Of a stretch of DNA of 64,000 nucleotides, positions 1 to 8,200 are shown one piece after another. A model generated the notes under the pieces. It was given only the letters and a program-made list of their open reading frames with translations, was not told where the DNA came from and made no database searches. Within the stretch, counting starts at the first letter, position 1. Every line of letters begins with the position of its first letter. Where the stretch lies: the NCBI RefSeq assembly GCF_009712425.2, contig NZ_VCJR02000004.1, positions 62,001-126,000 on the forward strand, in the 5' to 3' direction. This DNA is from Aquisalinus luteolus (GTDB taxonomy: Bacteria > Pseudomonadota > Alphaproteobacteria > Caulobacterales > Parvularculaceae). Made by a program: the position numbers and the translations under genes.

Positions 1-883
1 CTCCGCCGCCGGGGCAGGCGATATCGTGGTGCTGGAAAACACCCGCTTTCACAAGGGCGAGGAAGCCAACGATCCGGACTTCGTCAAGGCGCTGGCCGAA
101 AATGGCGATCTCTATGTAAACGATGCCTTTTCCGCCGCACACCGCGCCCATGCCTCGACCGAGGGGCTGGCGCATCTGCTGCCGTCCGCCGCTGGCAAGG
201 CAATGGAAAAAGAACTCGATTACCTGACCCAGGCGCTGGCCGCGCCAACCCCGCCGATGATGGCCGTCGTCGGTGGCGCGAAGGTCTCCACCAAGCTCGA
301 CGTGCTGACCAACCTGATCGACAAGGCGCAATATGTCGTCGTCGGCGGCGGCATGGCCAACACGTTCCTGCTCGCCATGGGCATGGATGTCGGCAAGTCG
401 CTGGCAGAGCCGGACCTCGTCGGTACGGCGAAGGAGATCATGTCAAAGGCGGGCAATTCCGGTTGCGAGATCATCCTGCCGAAGGATGTCGTGGTCGCGA
501 AGGAGTTCAAGGCCGGCGCGAAATCGGAAGTGAAAGCGGCCGATAGTGTTGCGGCTGACGAGATGGTCCTCGACCTCGGGCCGGACAGTGTCGATCACAT
601 CGCCGAAATCCTCGAGAAGTGTAAGACGCTGGTCTGGAACGGTCCGCTCGGCGCGTTCGAGACCGAGCCGTTCCATGTCGCGACGGTCGAAGCGTCCAAA
701 TTCGCGGCGAAGCTGGCGAAAGAAGGCAAGCTCGTCGCCGTCGCCGGCGGCGGGGACACGGTCTCCGCGCTGAACATGGCGGGCGTCGTCGATGACTTCA
801 CTTATGTCTCGACCGCTGGCGGCGCATTCCTGGAATGGATGGAAGGCAAGGTCCTGCCGGGCGTCAAGGCGCTTGAGGCCTGA
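1..883 (+). CDS. pgk: Phosphoglycerate kinase (5'-truncated by window edge)
   Basis: This is the C-terminal two thirds of phosphoglycerate kinase, the glycolytic/gluconeogenic enzyme that transfers phosphate between 1,3-bisphosphoglycerate and ADP. The reading frame is open from base 2, so the true start lies outside the window. Visible family signatures are [12 protein letters not shown] near the left edge, [12 protein letters not shown] about base 270, [11 protein letters not shown] about base 350, the nucleotide-loop [10 protein letters not shown] about base 748, and the C-terminal [14 protein letters not shown]. The stop is at 881-883. It is followed by about 290 bp of non-coding DNA and then fructose-bisphosphate aldolase, so two glycolytic genes are neighbours. 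Identification is firm; only the missing N-terminus (substrate-binding Asp/Arg region) cannot be checked. Confidence 0.97.
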   Translation, partial: SAAGAGDIVVLENTRFHKGEEANDPDFVKALAENGDLYVNDAFSAAHRAHASTEGLAHLLPSAAGKAMEKELDYLTQALAAPTPPMMAVVGGAKVSTKLDVLTNLIDKAQYVVVGGGMANTFLLAMGMDVGKSLAEPDLVGTAKEIMSKAGNSGCEIILPKDVVVAKEFKAGAKSEVKAADSVAADEMVLDLGPDSVDHIAEILEKCKTLVWNGPLGAFETEPFHVATVEASKFAAKLAKEGKLVAVAGGGDTVSALNMAGVVDDFTYVSTAGGAFLEWMEGKVLPGVKALEA

Positions 884-927
884 GCCTGCGCCCAACCCCC
901 TGACGCTCCGTAAGCCAATAATCTCAC

Positions 928-961
928 TATAGCGCTAACATCGAAGTTTGTAGCGCTAACA
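928..961. promoter_or_regulatory. Tandem LacI-family operator-like palindromes upstream of fba
   Basis: Two copies of the core TAGCGCTAACA lie at 930-940 and 951-961, with AGCGCT centres 21 bp apart (two helical turns). The second is embedded in TTGTAGCGCTAACA, close to the symmetric TGTTAGCGCTAACA. This core resembles operators of alphaproteobacterial LacI-family sugar repressors such as Caulobacter XylR (from memory). The region 884-1175 contains no convincing gene; the operator pair sits about 215 bp upstream of the aldolase start, so a regulated promoter for fba is inferred. A 35-codon frame from 1082 behind a GGAGAG sequence overlaps the aldolase start and could be a leader, but there is no independent support for it. 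Confidence 0.55.
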
Positions 962-1175
962 CTCGCTTTTATGCAGCGCGCGCTATGGTGCACTGCGATA
1001 TCCTTCAGTTAGACTACCCTCAAGCGGCCGCGTCGGTATCGACGAAAAGAGCTGCCCGGACCTGATAACTGGAGAGAGTGAATGGAGACGATCCTGACTT
1101 GCGGTGCCCGGGGCGCCGCTCACGCCGGTGCGCGTGTTTCATTGAACCCTGAAAATTCTGTATGCGGAGGCCGTC

Positions 1176-2069
1176 ATGAGCAAGTCTGACATGGCCACCC
1201 AGATGGCCGAGAAGGGCGGCTTTATCGCCGCGCTGGACCAGTCCGGCGGTTCGACACCGAAAGCGCTGAAGGGCTATGGCCTCGAAGAGGGTGCCTATGC
1301 CAATGACGAGGAAATGTTCGCGCTGATGCACGAGATGCGGGCGCGGATCATCAAGTCGCCTGCTTTCACCGGCGAGAAAGTGATCGGCGCAATCCTGTTC
1401 GAGCGCACCATGGATGGCGAGATCGATGGCACCCCGACCGCTCAATATTTATGGGAACAGTGCAACGTTGTGCCCTTCCTAAAGGTCGACAAGGGGCTTG
1501 AGGAGGCGAAGGACGGCGTCAAGCTGATGAAGCCAATCCCCGGGCTCGATGCCCTGTGCGAGCGGGCCGTCGCCAAGGGTATCTTCGGCACCAAGATGCG
1601 CTCCGTCGTCGATGCCGCGAACCGGGACGGCATCGCCGCCATCGTCGCCCAGCAATTCGAGGTGGGGGAGCAGATCCGGGAGCATGGCCTGATGCCGATC
1701 CTCGAGCCGGAAGTCACCATCACCATCGCCGACAAGGCCGAGGCGGAAGATATACTTCTCGAAGAGATTTCAAATCATCTCAATGCCTTGCCGGAGAATA
1801 CTCAGGTAATGCTGAAGCTGTCGCTGCCAAGCAAGGCAAATCACTACCGTTCCCTGATTGAGCACCCGAAGGTGATGCGCGTCGTCGCCCTGTCCGGTGG
1901 CTATTCCCGCGACGAGGCGAACGAGAAGCTGGCGCAGAACACCGGCATGATCGCATCCTTTTCCCGGGGCCTGACCGAGGGGCTGTCGGCACAACAGTCG
2001 GACGAGGAATTCAATGTCATGCTCAAGGCAGCGATTGACTCGATCTGTGAAGCCTCCAAAGCTGGCTGA
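1176..2069 (+). CDS. Class I fructose-bisphosphate aldolase
   Basis: A 297-residue Schiff-base (class I) aldolase that interconverts fructose-1,6-bisphosphate with dihydroxyacetone phosphate and glyceraldehyde-3-phosphate in the cytosol. Seen: the N-terminal phosphate-binding LDQSGGSTPKAL (residues about 20-31), the glutamate in ILEPEV (about 175), and the MLKLSLPS segment whose lysine (about 214) is the expected imine-forming residue. A C-terminal ALSGGYSRDEA loop binds phosphate in this family. The ATG at 1176 is preceded by GGAGG about 8 bp upstream. It follows pgk and two LacI-like operators, suggesting sugar-responsive control of lower glycolysis/gluconeogenesis. It belongs to the bacterial class I type rather than the zinc-dependent FbaA type. 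Confidence 0.95.
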   Translation: MSKSDMATQMAEKGGFIAALDQSGGSTPKALKGYGLEEGAYANDEEMFALMHEMRARIIKSPAFTGEKVIGAILFERTMDGEIDGTPTAQYLWEQCNVVPFLKVDKGLEEAKDGVKLMKPIPGLDALCERAVAKGIFGTKMRSVVDAANRDGIAAIVAQQFEVGEQIREHGLMPILEPEVTITIADKAEAEDILLEEISNHLNALPENTQVMLKLSLPSKANHYRSLIEHPKVMRVVALSGGYSRDEANEKLAQNTGMIASFSRGLTEGLSAQQSDEEFNVMLKAAIDSICEASKAG

Positions 2070-2089
2070 GTGCTGCTGACGGAGACTTC

Positions 2090-2488
2090 ATGCTGACCCA
2101 GATAGACCGCGACCTCATCCTGTGGCCGGTTGCGGTCCATCTGGCACTGATCGTGTTCCTCTATGCGTGGCTATCACTCATCCGAAAGTACCAGCGCGAG
2201 GGCCGGGATGTGAAAGCGCTGGAGGTGCGGGTCAGCGCCAACCTCTCCAACCAGTTCGAGGCCCCGGTGCTGTTCTATGCCTTGGTCGCCATGTTGTGGG
2301 CTGGCGACATGGTGAATAGCGTTTATTTCATTCTCGCCTGGGCCTTCACCGCCGGGCGGCTCTGGCACTTCTATGTCGCGACACTATCGACAGACATCAT
2401 CCGCCGCGGACTGATCTTCACCATCAACTTCCTTGCGATCTTTTCCATGTGGGCGCTGTTCCTGTTCCAGCGGCTGATCCTCACCTGA
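2090..2488 (+). CDS. MAPEG-family integral membrane protein
   Basis: A 132-residue protein with four predicted membrane segments (about residues 8-26, 58-76, 78-95 and 108-128). The segment following the first helix, with the pattern R..N..NQFEAPVLFYAL, is typical of the MAPEG superfamily (membrane-associated proteins in eicosanoid and glutathione metabolism). Bacterial members are mostly uncharacterised; some have glutathione transferase or peroxidase activity, so a precise reaction cannot be assigned. The start at 2090 lies 20 bp after the aldolase stop with a GGAGA sequence before it, so co-transcription with the aldolase is likely. Confidence 0.8.
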   Translation: MLTQIDRDLILWPVAVHLALIVFLYAWLSLIRKYQREGRDVKALEVRVSANLSNQFEAPVLFYALVAMLWAGDMVNSVYFILAWAFTAGRLWHFYVATLSTDIIRRGLIFTINFLAIFSMWALFLFQRLILT

Positions 2489-2533
2489 GCGTAAGCCCTT
2501 GCGCCACAATGCAATTGCGCCTTAATCAGTGTC

Positions 2534-3181
2534 ATGACCGACTGCCAGCTCTACCTCATCACGCCGCCGGCGATCGACGATGTCGATGCCTTTGCGAGCC
2601 TCTATGCCGATGTGCTCGCCGCCGGGGCTGACACGCCAGCGCAGATCGCCTGTCTCCAGTTGCGGCTGAAGGATGTGCCGGACGAGGCAGTCCTGCGCGC
2701 TGCTGACGCCTTGCTGCCGCTATGCCAGCGTTTCGATGTGGCGTTTCTGATCAACGACCATCCGCACCTCGCCAGGAAGGCCGGCGCAGACGGCGTTCAT
2801 ATCGGCCAGAGCGACACCCCCTATGACGAGGCGCGCAAGATCCTCGGGCCGGATGCCAGCATTGGCGTGACCTGTCACAACTCCACCCATCTGGCGATGG
2901 AGGCGGGCGAGGCGGGGGCGGACTATGTCGCGTTTGGCGCGTTCTATCCCACCGGCACGAAGCAGGTCGTGCATCGGGCCGAGCCGGATATTCTCGATTT
3001 CTGGTCGAAGGCGACGACCGTGCCCTGCGTCGCCATTGGCGGCATCACGCCGGACAATGCCGCGCCGCTGATCGAGGCTGGCGCTGACTTCATTGCCGTC
3101 TCCGGCGCTGTCTGGAACGCGCCCGACGGCCCCGTCGCGGCCATGGGTCGCTTCGCCGCTGTGCTCGGCAACAAGCGTTAA
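2534..3181 (+). CDS. thiE: Thiamine-phosphate synthase
   Basis: A 215-residue TIM-barrel enzyme that joins hydroxymethylpyrimidine pyrophosphate to the thiazole phosphate to make thiamine monophosphate. Seen: LQLRLKDV near residue 37, the substrate-loop INDHPHLARKAGADGVHIGQ (about 74-93), GAFYPTGTK (about 137), and the phosphate-binding AIGGITPDN (about 167). The N-terminus has an insert around DVLAAGADTPAQIA compared with short ThiE proteins, a variation common in alphaproteobacteria (family knowledge). No TPP riboswitch could be recognised upstream. The partner thiD lies about 18 kb away in this same window rather than next to it. Confidence 0.92.
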   Translation: MTDCQLYLITPPAIDDVDAFASLYADVLAAGADTPAQIACLQLRLKDVPDEAVLRAADALLPLCQRFDVAFLINDHPHLARKAGADGVHIGQSDTPYDEARKILGPDASIGVTCHNSTHLAMEAGEAGADYVAFGAFYPTGTKQVVHRAEPDILDFWSKATTVPCVAIGGITPDNAAPLIEAGADFIAVSGAVWNAPDGPVAAMGRFAAVLGNKR

Positions 3182-3193
3182 CCGCGCATTAAC
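3178..3193. promoter_or_regulatory. Candidate CtrA-binding box
   Basis: The sequence TTAACCGCGCATTAAC fits the full CtrA consensus TTAA-N7-TTAAC exactly. It overlaps the thiE stop codon and ends about 70 bp upstream of the start of the Sel1-repeat gene, a position compatible with promoter control. CtrA is the alphaproteobacterial cell-cycle response regulator. A chance match is possible in a 64-kb window, so the call rests on exactness plus position. Confidence 0.5.
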
Positions 3194-3261
3194 GCTTGAG
3201 GCATTGATTGCCATGGTGTGGCTATCCTTTTGCCCCTGAATCATGAGCATGTGTGGCGTAT

Positions 3262-4482
3262 ATGCGTAAAAGCCTGACATATCTGACGCTGTTGCCATTC
3301 AGCTTGGTCATTGCGGTTCCTGCCGCAGGTGCCGTTCAGGCTGTGCCGCTTCAAGGTGGGAATGGGCAATCCGTGACGCAGGCAAGCTCCCTGCGCCCGG
3401 CGCTCGAGGCCTATCGCGCGAAGAACTATGAAGAAGCCCGCAGGCTCGCCGCGCCGCTCGTCGCCATGGATGACCCGGACGCCCAATTCCTGATGGCGCA
3501 GCTGAACGAGAAGGGGCTCGGTGGCCCGCAGGACAAGCCTGCCGCGCGCAATCTCTATGTCAAATCCGCCATGGCTGGGCACCCGTTCGCGCAATACGCG
3601 CTGGGTGAACTGGCCTTCAAGGGCGACGGCGTCCAGCAGAACTATAACCGCGCCGCCGGCTGGTATGCCAAGGCGGCCGAGTCCGGCCACACCCTCGCCA
3701 TGGTCCGCCTCGGCTATCTCTATTCCACTGGTCAGGGCGTGCCGGAGGATGCCAATCGCGCTACCGAGCTGTTCGAGCAGGCCGCAGAGGTAGGCGAGCC
3801 CGCCGCGCAATATCATCTCGGCCTTGCCTATCTCACCGGAACCGGCAAGCCGCACAGCTACGCCCAGGCCGCAAACTGGTTCGAAAAGGCCGCCGAACAG
3901 GGCGATGCCGACAGCCAGTACAATCTCGCGCTCATCCTCGAAGCCGGGCTTGGCATCGACAGCGATCCGGAACGTGCCGTCTATTGGCTGAAACAGGCAG
4001 CGGCGCAGGGCCTCTTGCCTGCCTACACCTCGCTTGGCCTGCTCGCCTATAACGGCAAGGGCATGCCGCAATCCTCGAAGGAAGCCGCCGACTGGTTCCA
4101 GAAAGCGGCAGAGGGCGGCGATGCCGAAGGCCAGTTCCTCTATGCCGTCGCGCTGGCAGAAGGCACAGGCAGGCCGCAGGATCTCGCAAGGGCGCTTAAC
4201 TGGGCGGAGAAATCCGTCGCCTCATCGGCAGGCGAGCCGCAGGAGGTCGTTGCCGAGCGCACCGGCCTGCGTGACCAACTGGAAGAAATGCTGATCGCCC
4301 AGCGCACCGTGCGCCCGCAGCCCAGAAACCAGACTTACGCCTCGCAAACGCCAGCTACCGAGACGACTGTCCGGGCCCAGTCTCAGGAGACACGCGTTGC
4401 CTCCGTCGAACCTGAAAAGGTCGAAGAACCGGAAGAAGACGAGGAAGACGACAAGCCCAAGCGCCGCAAGCTGCGCGACTGA
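3262..4482 (+). CDS. Secreted Sel1-like repeat (tetratricopeptide) protein
   Basis: A 406-residue protein with a Sec signal peptide (MRKSL, hydrophobic core, PAAGA about residues 20-26), then about seven consecutive Sel1-like repeats of roughly 36 residues between residues 45 and 320. The repeats show the pattern A...G...AQY.LG..Y..G.GV..D...A..W..KAAE.G. The C-terminus is low complexity: a Gln/Thr-rich linker and a strongly acidic EPEE/DEEDD run ending in a basic KPKRRKLRD. Sel1 proteins are protein-interaction scaffolds, often periplasmic. A GTG at 3253 in the same frame is a possible alternative start, but 3262 gives a normal signal peptide. The CtrA-like box just upstream suggests cell-cycle control. 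Specific partners cannot be inferred. Confidence 0.85.
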   Translation: MRKSLTYLTLLPFSLVIAVPAAGAVQAVPLQGGNGQSVTQASSLRPALEAYRAKNYEEARRLAAPLVAMDDPDAQFLMAQLNEKGLGGPQDKPAARNLYVKSAMAGHPFAQYALGELAFKGDGVQQNYNRAAGWYAKAAESGHTLAMVRLGYLYSTGQGVPEDANRATELFEQAAEVGEPAAQYHLGLAYLTGTGKPHSYAQAANWFEKAAEQGDADSQYNLALILEAGLGIDSDPERAVYWLKQAAAQGLLPAYTSLGLLAYNGKGMPQSSKEAADWFQKAAEGGDAEGQFLYAVALAEGTGRPQDLARALNWAEKSVASSAGEPQEVVAERTGLRDQLEEMLIAQRTVRPQPRNQTYASQTPATETTVRAQSQETRVASVEPEKVEEPEEDEEDDKPKRRKLRD

Positions 4483-4572
4483 TCGTCCCCCAATTCAGGC
4501 GCAAACCTCGGCTTTTTGCAAAAGATCGCGCAAAGTGTTCGCCTTGTGTTCGAACTCCCCTATGCTGGTCCC

Positions 4573-5091
4573 ATGAGTGAAATGATTCGAATTCTGGGCA
4601 TCGATCCGGCGCTGCGCTCTGCCGGCTGGGGCGTGATCGAGGCCGATGCCGCAGGGCGGCTCGCCTTCGTCGCGGCGGGGGAGATAAAGCCCGACCCGAA
4701 GCTTGAGATGGGCGCGCGTCTCGCCTGCCTGCATGCTGACCTGATGGCGATCCTCGCAGAATTCCGCCCGGCCATGGCCGCCGTGGAAGAGACCTTCGTC
4801 AACGCCAATCCGCGCTCTGCCCTGATGCTGGGGCAGGCCCGTGGCGTCTGCCTGCTGGCCCCGGCCAGTGCTGGCCTGCCGGTCGCCGAATATCCCGCCA
4901 ACTCAATCAAGAAGGCGGTGACCGGCGTCGGCCATGCCGACAAGCGCCAGGTGCAGGCGATGATCCGTGTGCTGTTGCCCAAGGCCGGCAAGCAGGGCGC
5001 GGACGCTGCCGACGCACTCGCTGTCGCCATCTGCCATTCCCATCACGCCGCTGCGGCCGGCGTCAGTGCGCAGGCACGGAGGTCCGCATGA
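4573..5091 (+). CDS. ruvC: Holliday-junction resolvase RuvC
   Basis: A 172-residue endonuclease that cuts Holliday junctions during recombinational repair. The RNase H-like acidic residues are visible: Asp11 in LGIDPAL, Glu72 in VEETFVNANP, and Asp144/Asp147 in GADAADALAVAICH. The start at 4573 places the first catalytic Asp at the usual distance from the N-terminus; an ATG at 4582 is an alternative. The frame is open further upstream but that part has no family similarity. Its last four bases overlap the ruvA start (ATGA), giving the classic ruvC-ruvA-ruvB operon. Confidence 0.97.
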   Translation: MSEMIRILGIDPALRSAGWGVIEADAAGRLAFVAAGEIKPDPKLEMGARLACLHADLMAILAEFRPAMAAVEETFVNANPRSALMLGQARGVCLLAPASAGLPVAEYPANSIKKAVTGVGHADKRQVQAMIRVLLPKAGKQGADAADALAVAICHSHHAAAAGVSAQARRSA

Positions 5092-5747
5092 TCGGTCATC
5101 TGAAAGGCACGGTGCTCAGCGTATCCACCGAGACGGCGATCATCGACGTCCACGGCGTCGGCTACGAAGTGAACGGCACCGCCCGCATGCTCGACCGGTT
5201 GCAGCCGGGCGAGGCGGCGAGTCTGTCCATCGACACGGTGGTGCGCGAGGATTTCATCCGGCTCTATGGCTTTGCCAGCGAGGCGGAGCGTCATTGCTTC
5301 CGCCTGCTCCAGACCGTCAATGGCGTCGGTGCCAAGGCCGCGCTGGCGATCCTGCAGGTGCTCGACCCGGCTGGCCTGCTCGATGCCATATCCGTTGGCG
5401 ACGATGCTGCCGTGGCGCGGGCGCAGGGCGTCGGCAAGAAAATCGCAACACGGATCGTCACCGAGCTGTCGGGCAAGGCGCCGGACCTGATGGCGGTGGT
5501 CGCGGGCAATGCCGGTCTCGCCAAGACATTGGCGGGCAAGGGCGGCAAGGCCCCGGCTGAAGCTGCTGCGACACCACCGGCAGCCGCCCCGACCGGTGCG
5601 AAAGCCGACGCCATCTCAGCACTCGGCAATCTCGGTTATGACCCGACAATCGCCAGGCAGGCCGTAACCCGGGCGGCCACTGATAATCCGCAGGCGGACG
5701 TTCAGGCGCTGATAAAGGCCGCCCTGAAGGAACTGGCAACGACATGA
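5088..5747 (+). CDS. ruvA: Holliday-junction branch-migration protein RuvA
   Basis: A 219-residue junction-binding subunit of the RuvAB branch-migration complex. It begins with the typical [14 protein letters not shown]-fold strand, carries helix-hairpin-helix segments ([13 protein letters not shown] about residues 76-88 and [13 protein letters not shown] about 107-119), then an Ala/Pro-rich linker (about 155-175), and a C-terminal domain [16 protein letters not shown] that contacts RuvB. Overlap of 4 bp with ruvC and a 10-bp gap to ruvB indicate translational coupling in one operon. Confidence 0.97.
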   Translation: MIGHLKGTVLSVSTETAIIDVHGVGYEVNGTARMLDRLQPGEAASLSIDTVVREDFIRLYGFASEAERHCFRLLQTVNGVGAKAALAILQVLDPAGLLDAISVGDDAAVARAQGVGKKIATRIVTELSGKAPDLMAVVAGNAGLAKTLAGKGGKAPAEAAATPPAAAPTGAKADAISALGNLGYDPTIARQAVTRAATDNPQADVQALIKAALKELATT

Positions 5748-5757
5748 AGGTTGGCGC

Positions 5758-6792
5758 ATGAGCAACACGATGCCAGAGGACAGGATCATCGATGGCGAGC
5801 GCAGGCCGGAAGACGCGGATGCGGCTCTGCGGCCCAAACGGCTGTCTGACTTCGTCGGCCAGCGCCAGGCCAAGGACAATCTGTCCGTCTTCGTCGAAGC
5901 CGCCGCCCGGCGCGGCCAGGCAATGGACCACGTTCTCTTCCATGGCCCACCCGGCCTCGGCAAGACCACGCTCGCCCATATCGTTGCCAATGAGCTGGGC
6001 GTGAATTTCCGCGCCACCTCCGGCCCGGTCATCACCAAGGCGGGCGATCTCGCAGCGCTGCTGACAAACCTTGAAGAAAAAGACGTCCTCTTCATCGACG
6101 AGATTCATCGGCTGACCCCTGCGGTGGAGGAAGTGCTCTATCCGGCGATGGAGGATTTCGAGCTTGATTTGTTGATCGGGGAGGGGCCGTCCGCCCGCTC
6201 GGTCAAGATCGACCTGCCTCGTTTCACCCTGATCGGCGCGACGACGCGGTCGGGCCTTCTGTCCAAGCCACTGCTTGACCGCTTCGGTATCCCTGTCCGG
6301 CTCGATTTCTATGACGAGAAAGAACTTACACAGATCGTCACCCGCGGTGCCGGCAAGCTGGGCGCGGAGATGGCTGAGGAAGGCGCGCGGGAAATCGCCC
6401 GTCGCTCACGTGGCACGCCGCGGGTCGCCGGGCGCCTGTTGCGCCGGGTCTGCGATGTCGCGCTGGTCGAGGATGCCTCGATCATTGACCGCAATGTCTC
6501 CGACCGCGCCCTGACGCGGTTGGAGGTCGACACGCTCGGCCTCGACGTGCTCGATCGGCGCTATCTTCGTCTGATTGCGGAGCATTTCGGCGGCGGCCCG
6601 GTCGGTGTCGAAACCATCGCCGCATCGCTCGCCGAGGCCCGCGATGCGGTCGAGGATGTCATCGAACCTTTTCTCTTGCAGCAAGGCCTGATCCAGCGCA
6701 CCCCGCGCGGCCGCCTGCTCGCGCCCCGCGCATGGGCCCATCTTGGCCTGCAGGCACCGAAGTCCGCCGGGCAGGATTTGTTCGGGAAGTAG
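5758..6792 (+). CDS. ruvB: Holliday-junction helicase motor RuvB
   Basis: A 344-residue AAA+ ATPase that drives branch migration with RuvA. Walker A is [13 protein letters not shown] (about residues 61-73), Walker [11 protein letters not shown] (about 112-121), sensor-1 IGATTR, and the sensor-2/winged-helix region [18 protein letters not shown]. The C-terminal winged helix ends with [16 protein letters not shown]. Length and order are normal for the family. Confidence 0.97.
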   Translation: MSNTMPEDRIIDGERRPEDADAALRPKRLSDFVGQRQAKDNLSVFVEAAARRGQAMDHVLFHGPPGLGKTTLAHIVANELGVNFRATSGPVITKAGDLAALLTNLEEKDVLFIDEIHRLTPAVEEVLYPAMEDFELDLLIGEGPSARSVKIDLPRFTLIGATTRSGLLSKPLLDRFGIPVRLDFYDEKELTQIVTRGAGKLGAEMAEEGAREIARRSRGTPRVAGRLLRRVCDVALVEDASIIDRNVSDRALTRLEVDTLGLDVLDRRYLRLIAEHFGGGPVGVETIAASLAEARDAVEDVIEPFLLQQGLIQRTPRGRLLAPRAWAHLGLQAPKSAGQDLFGK

Positions 6793-6832
6793 TGTGAAGA
6801 AACAGAGTTCGTCGCAATCATGGGAGAGAGCC

Positions 6833-7294
6833 ATGGATGGTGGATGTTTTTGCGGGCAGGTGCGTTACCGACTGCTCGAGAAGCCGATGTTCGTGAACTG
6901 CTGCCATTGCAGCGACTGCCAGTGCCAGACGGGCGGTGCCTTCGCTATCAACGCCATCATCGAGACTGCGAATGTGGAAATACTGGACGGTACACCGGTG
7001 CCGCAGGCGATGCCGACCTCCAGCGGCAGGCCGCACATTGTCTGGCGGTGTGAGACTTGCCAGACCGCCTTGTGGAGCGATTACGGCGCACGCGAGGTGA
7101 TGATCTTCGTTCGTGTACAGACGCTGGACAAGCGTCACACGATCAAGCCCGACGCCCATATCTTTATCCGCTCGAAAGTGCCATGGGTGACGATCCCTGA
7201 CGACCAGCCTGCCTTCGAAATCTTCTATGACCTTCCGACCCAATGGTCGGCGGAAAGCCTCGCTCGGCGCGAGGCCCTGAATCTGGTACGGTGA
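6833..7294 (+). CDS. GFA-family (CENP-V/glutathione-dependent formaldehyde-activating type) zinc protein
   Basis: A 153-residue protein with the GFA zinc-binding signature: CFCGQVRY (residues about 5-12), CCHCSDCQCQTGGAF (about 28-42) and CETCQTAL (about 80). The family contains the glutathione-dependent formaldehyde-activating enzyme of Paracoccus, but most members have no proven substrate, so only the fold is claimed. The ATG at 6833 has GGGAGAGAG upstream and gives the usual short N-terminus. The stop overlaps the next start by one base (TGATG), so it is coupled to the HD-domain gene. Confidence 0.85.
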   Translation: MDGGCFCGQVRYRLLEKPMFVNCCHCSDCQCQTGGAFAINAIIETANVEILDGTPVPQAMPTSSGRPHIVWRCETCQTALWSDYGAREVMIFVRVQTLDKRHTIKPDAHIFIRSKVPWVTIPDDQPAFEIFYDLPTQWSAESLARREALNLVR

Positions 7295-7779
7295 TGAATA
7301 ACGTGAGCATCAAAACCATCACCCGTGCCTATGTTTTCGCTGCCGAGCGCCATGAAGGCCAGGCGGATGAGGGCGGTGTGCCGTATCTCTGGCATGTGCT
7401 CGATGTCGCCCGCCGCGCCCGACCCCTCGGCGCGGACTACGAGATCGTCGCCGTATTGCATGACACGGTCGAGAAGACGGACACGTCACTTGACGAGATT
7501 GAGGCCGCCTTCGGCAAGACGATCCGCGACGGTGTCGATGCCATGAGCAAGCGGGACGGGGATGATTTCTTTGCAGACTACATGCCCCGGGTCCTGGCCA
7601 ATGACCTTGCCCGCGCAGTGAAATATTGCGATGCCAGCGATAACCTGTCCGGCGTCGATGCGATCCCCGATCCTGAGACCCGGGCCAGGAAGGAAGCGAA
7701 ATACCGCAAGGCGCTGGTAATGCTGGAAGAAGTATTGCCGCCGGAAACGGTGGAAACGATCAGGAGCGTTTATGGCTGA
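7294..7779 (+). CDS. HD-domain protein resembling the RelA/SpoT hydrolase domain
   Basis: A 161-residue single-domain protein. The pattern A...H.GQ...G.PYLWHVLDVA (residues about 14-36) followed by VAVLHDTVEKTDTSLDEIEAAFG (about 51-73) and a late AVKYCDASDN (about 109) matches the metal-binding HD fold of the (p)ppGpp hydrolase part of RelA/SpoT and the MESH1 group. No synthetase, TGS or ACT domain follows. A small alarmone or nucleotide pyrophosphohydrolase is plausible, but the substrate is inference. Coupled upstream to the GFA gene (1-base overlap) and downstream to the DUF3052-like gene (8-base overlap). Confidence 0.8.
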   Translation: MNNVSIKTITRAYVFAAERHEGQADEGGVPYLWHVLDVARRARPLGADYEIVAVLHDTVEKTDTSLDEIEAAFGKTIRDGVDAMSKRDGDDFFADYMPRVLANDLARAVKYCDASDNLSGVDAIPDPETRARKEAKYRKALVMLEEVLPPETVETIRSVYG

Positions 7780-8200
7780 GGCAGGCTATTCCGGCACACC
7801 CTTGCTGAAGAAGCTCGGCTATCGCCACGGCCAGCGGGCATTGCTGATGAATGTGCCCGAGACCCTGCCGCAATTGTCCGGGTACGATGGGTTTGCCGCA
7901 CGCAAGCTGGTCAAGACGTGGCGCGGCCTGTCCGGCGGGCCGTTCGACCTGATCCATGTCTTCGTCACCCGCGCCGACAAGCTGCAGGTCTATATGGCGA
8001 TCATGCGCGACCAGCTGTCGCAAGATGGCATGATCTGGCTGAGCTGGCCAAAAAAGACGTCAGGTGTCGAGACGACTGTGAACGAACAAGTCGCCCGTAC
8101 TACAGCGCTGGAAAACGGGCTGGTCGATATCAAGAAATGCGCTGTCGATAAAGTCTGGTCCGGGCTCAAACTGGTGATCCCCGTGAAGGACAGGTATTAG
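7772..8200 (+). CDS. DUF3052-like protein
   Basis: A 142-residue soluble protein starting MAEAGYSGTPLLKKLGY, a start typical of the DUF3052 family, followed by an alternating hydrophobic region containing FDLIHVFVTRADKL and MIWLSWPKK. The fold suggests a Rossmann-like domain without a recognisable catalytic signature. Function is unknown. Its start lies inside the preceding HD gene, so the GFA, HD and DUF3052 genes form one translational chain. The stop overlaps by 4 bp the end of the convergent PH-domain gene. Confidence 0.7.
   Translation: MAEAGYSGTPLLKKLGYRHGQRALLMNVPETLPQLSGYDGFAARKLVKTWRGLSGGPFDLIHVFVTRADKLQVYMAIMRDQLSQDGMIWLSWPKKTSGVETTVNEQVARTTALENGLVDIKKCAVDKVWSGLKLVIPVKDRY

Noticed and set aside
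1082-1189. 35-codon leader frame before the aldolase start
   Set aside because: It has GGAGAG upstream, but the peptide is unremarkable and its end overlaps the aldolase start; not supported by anything else.
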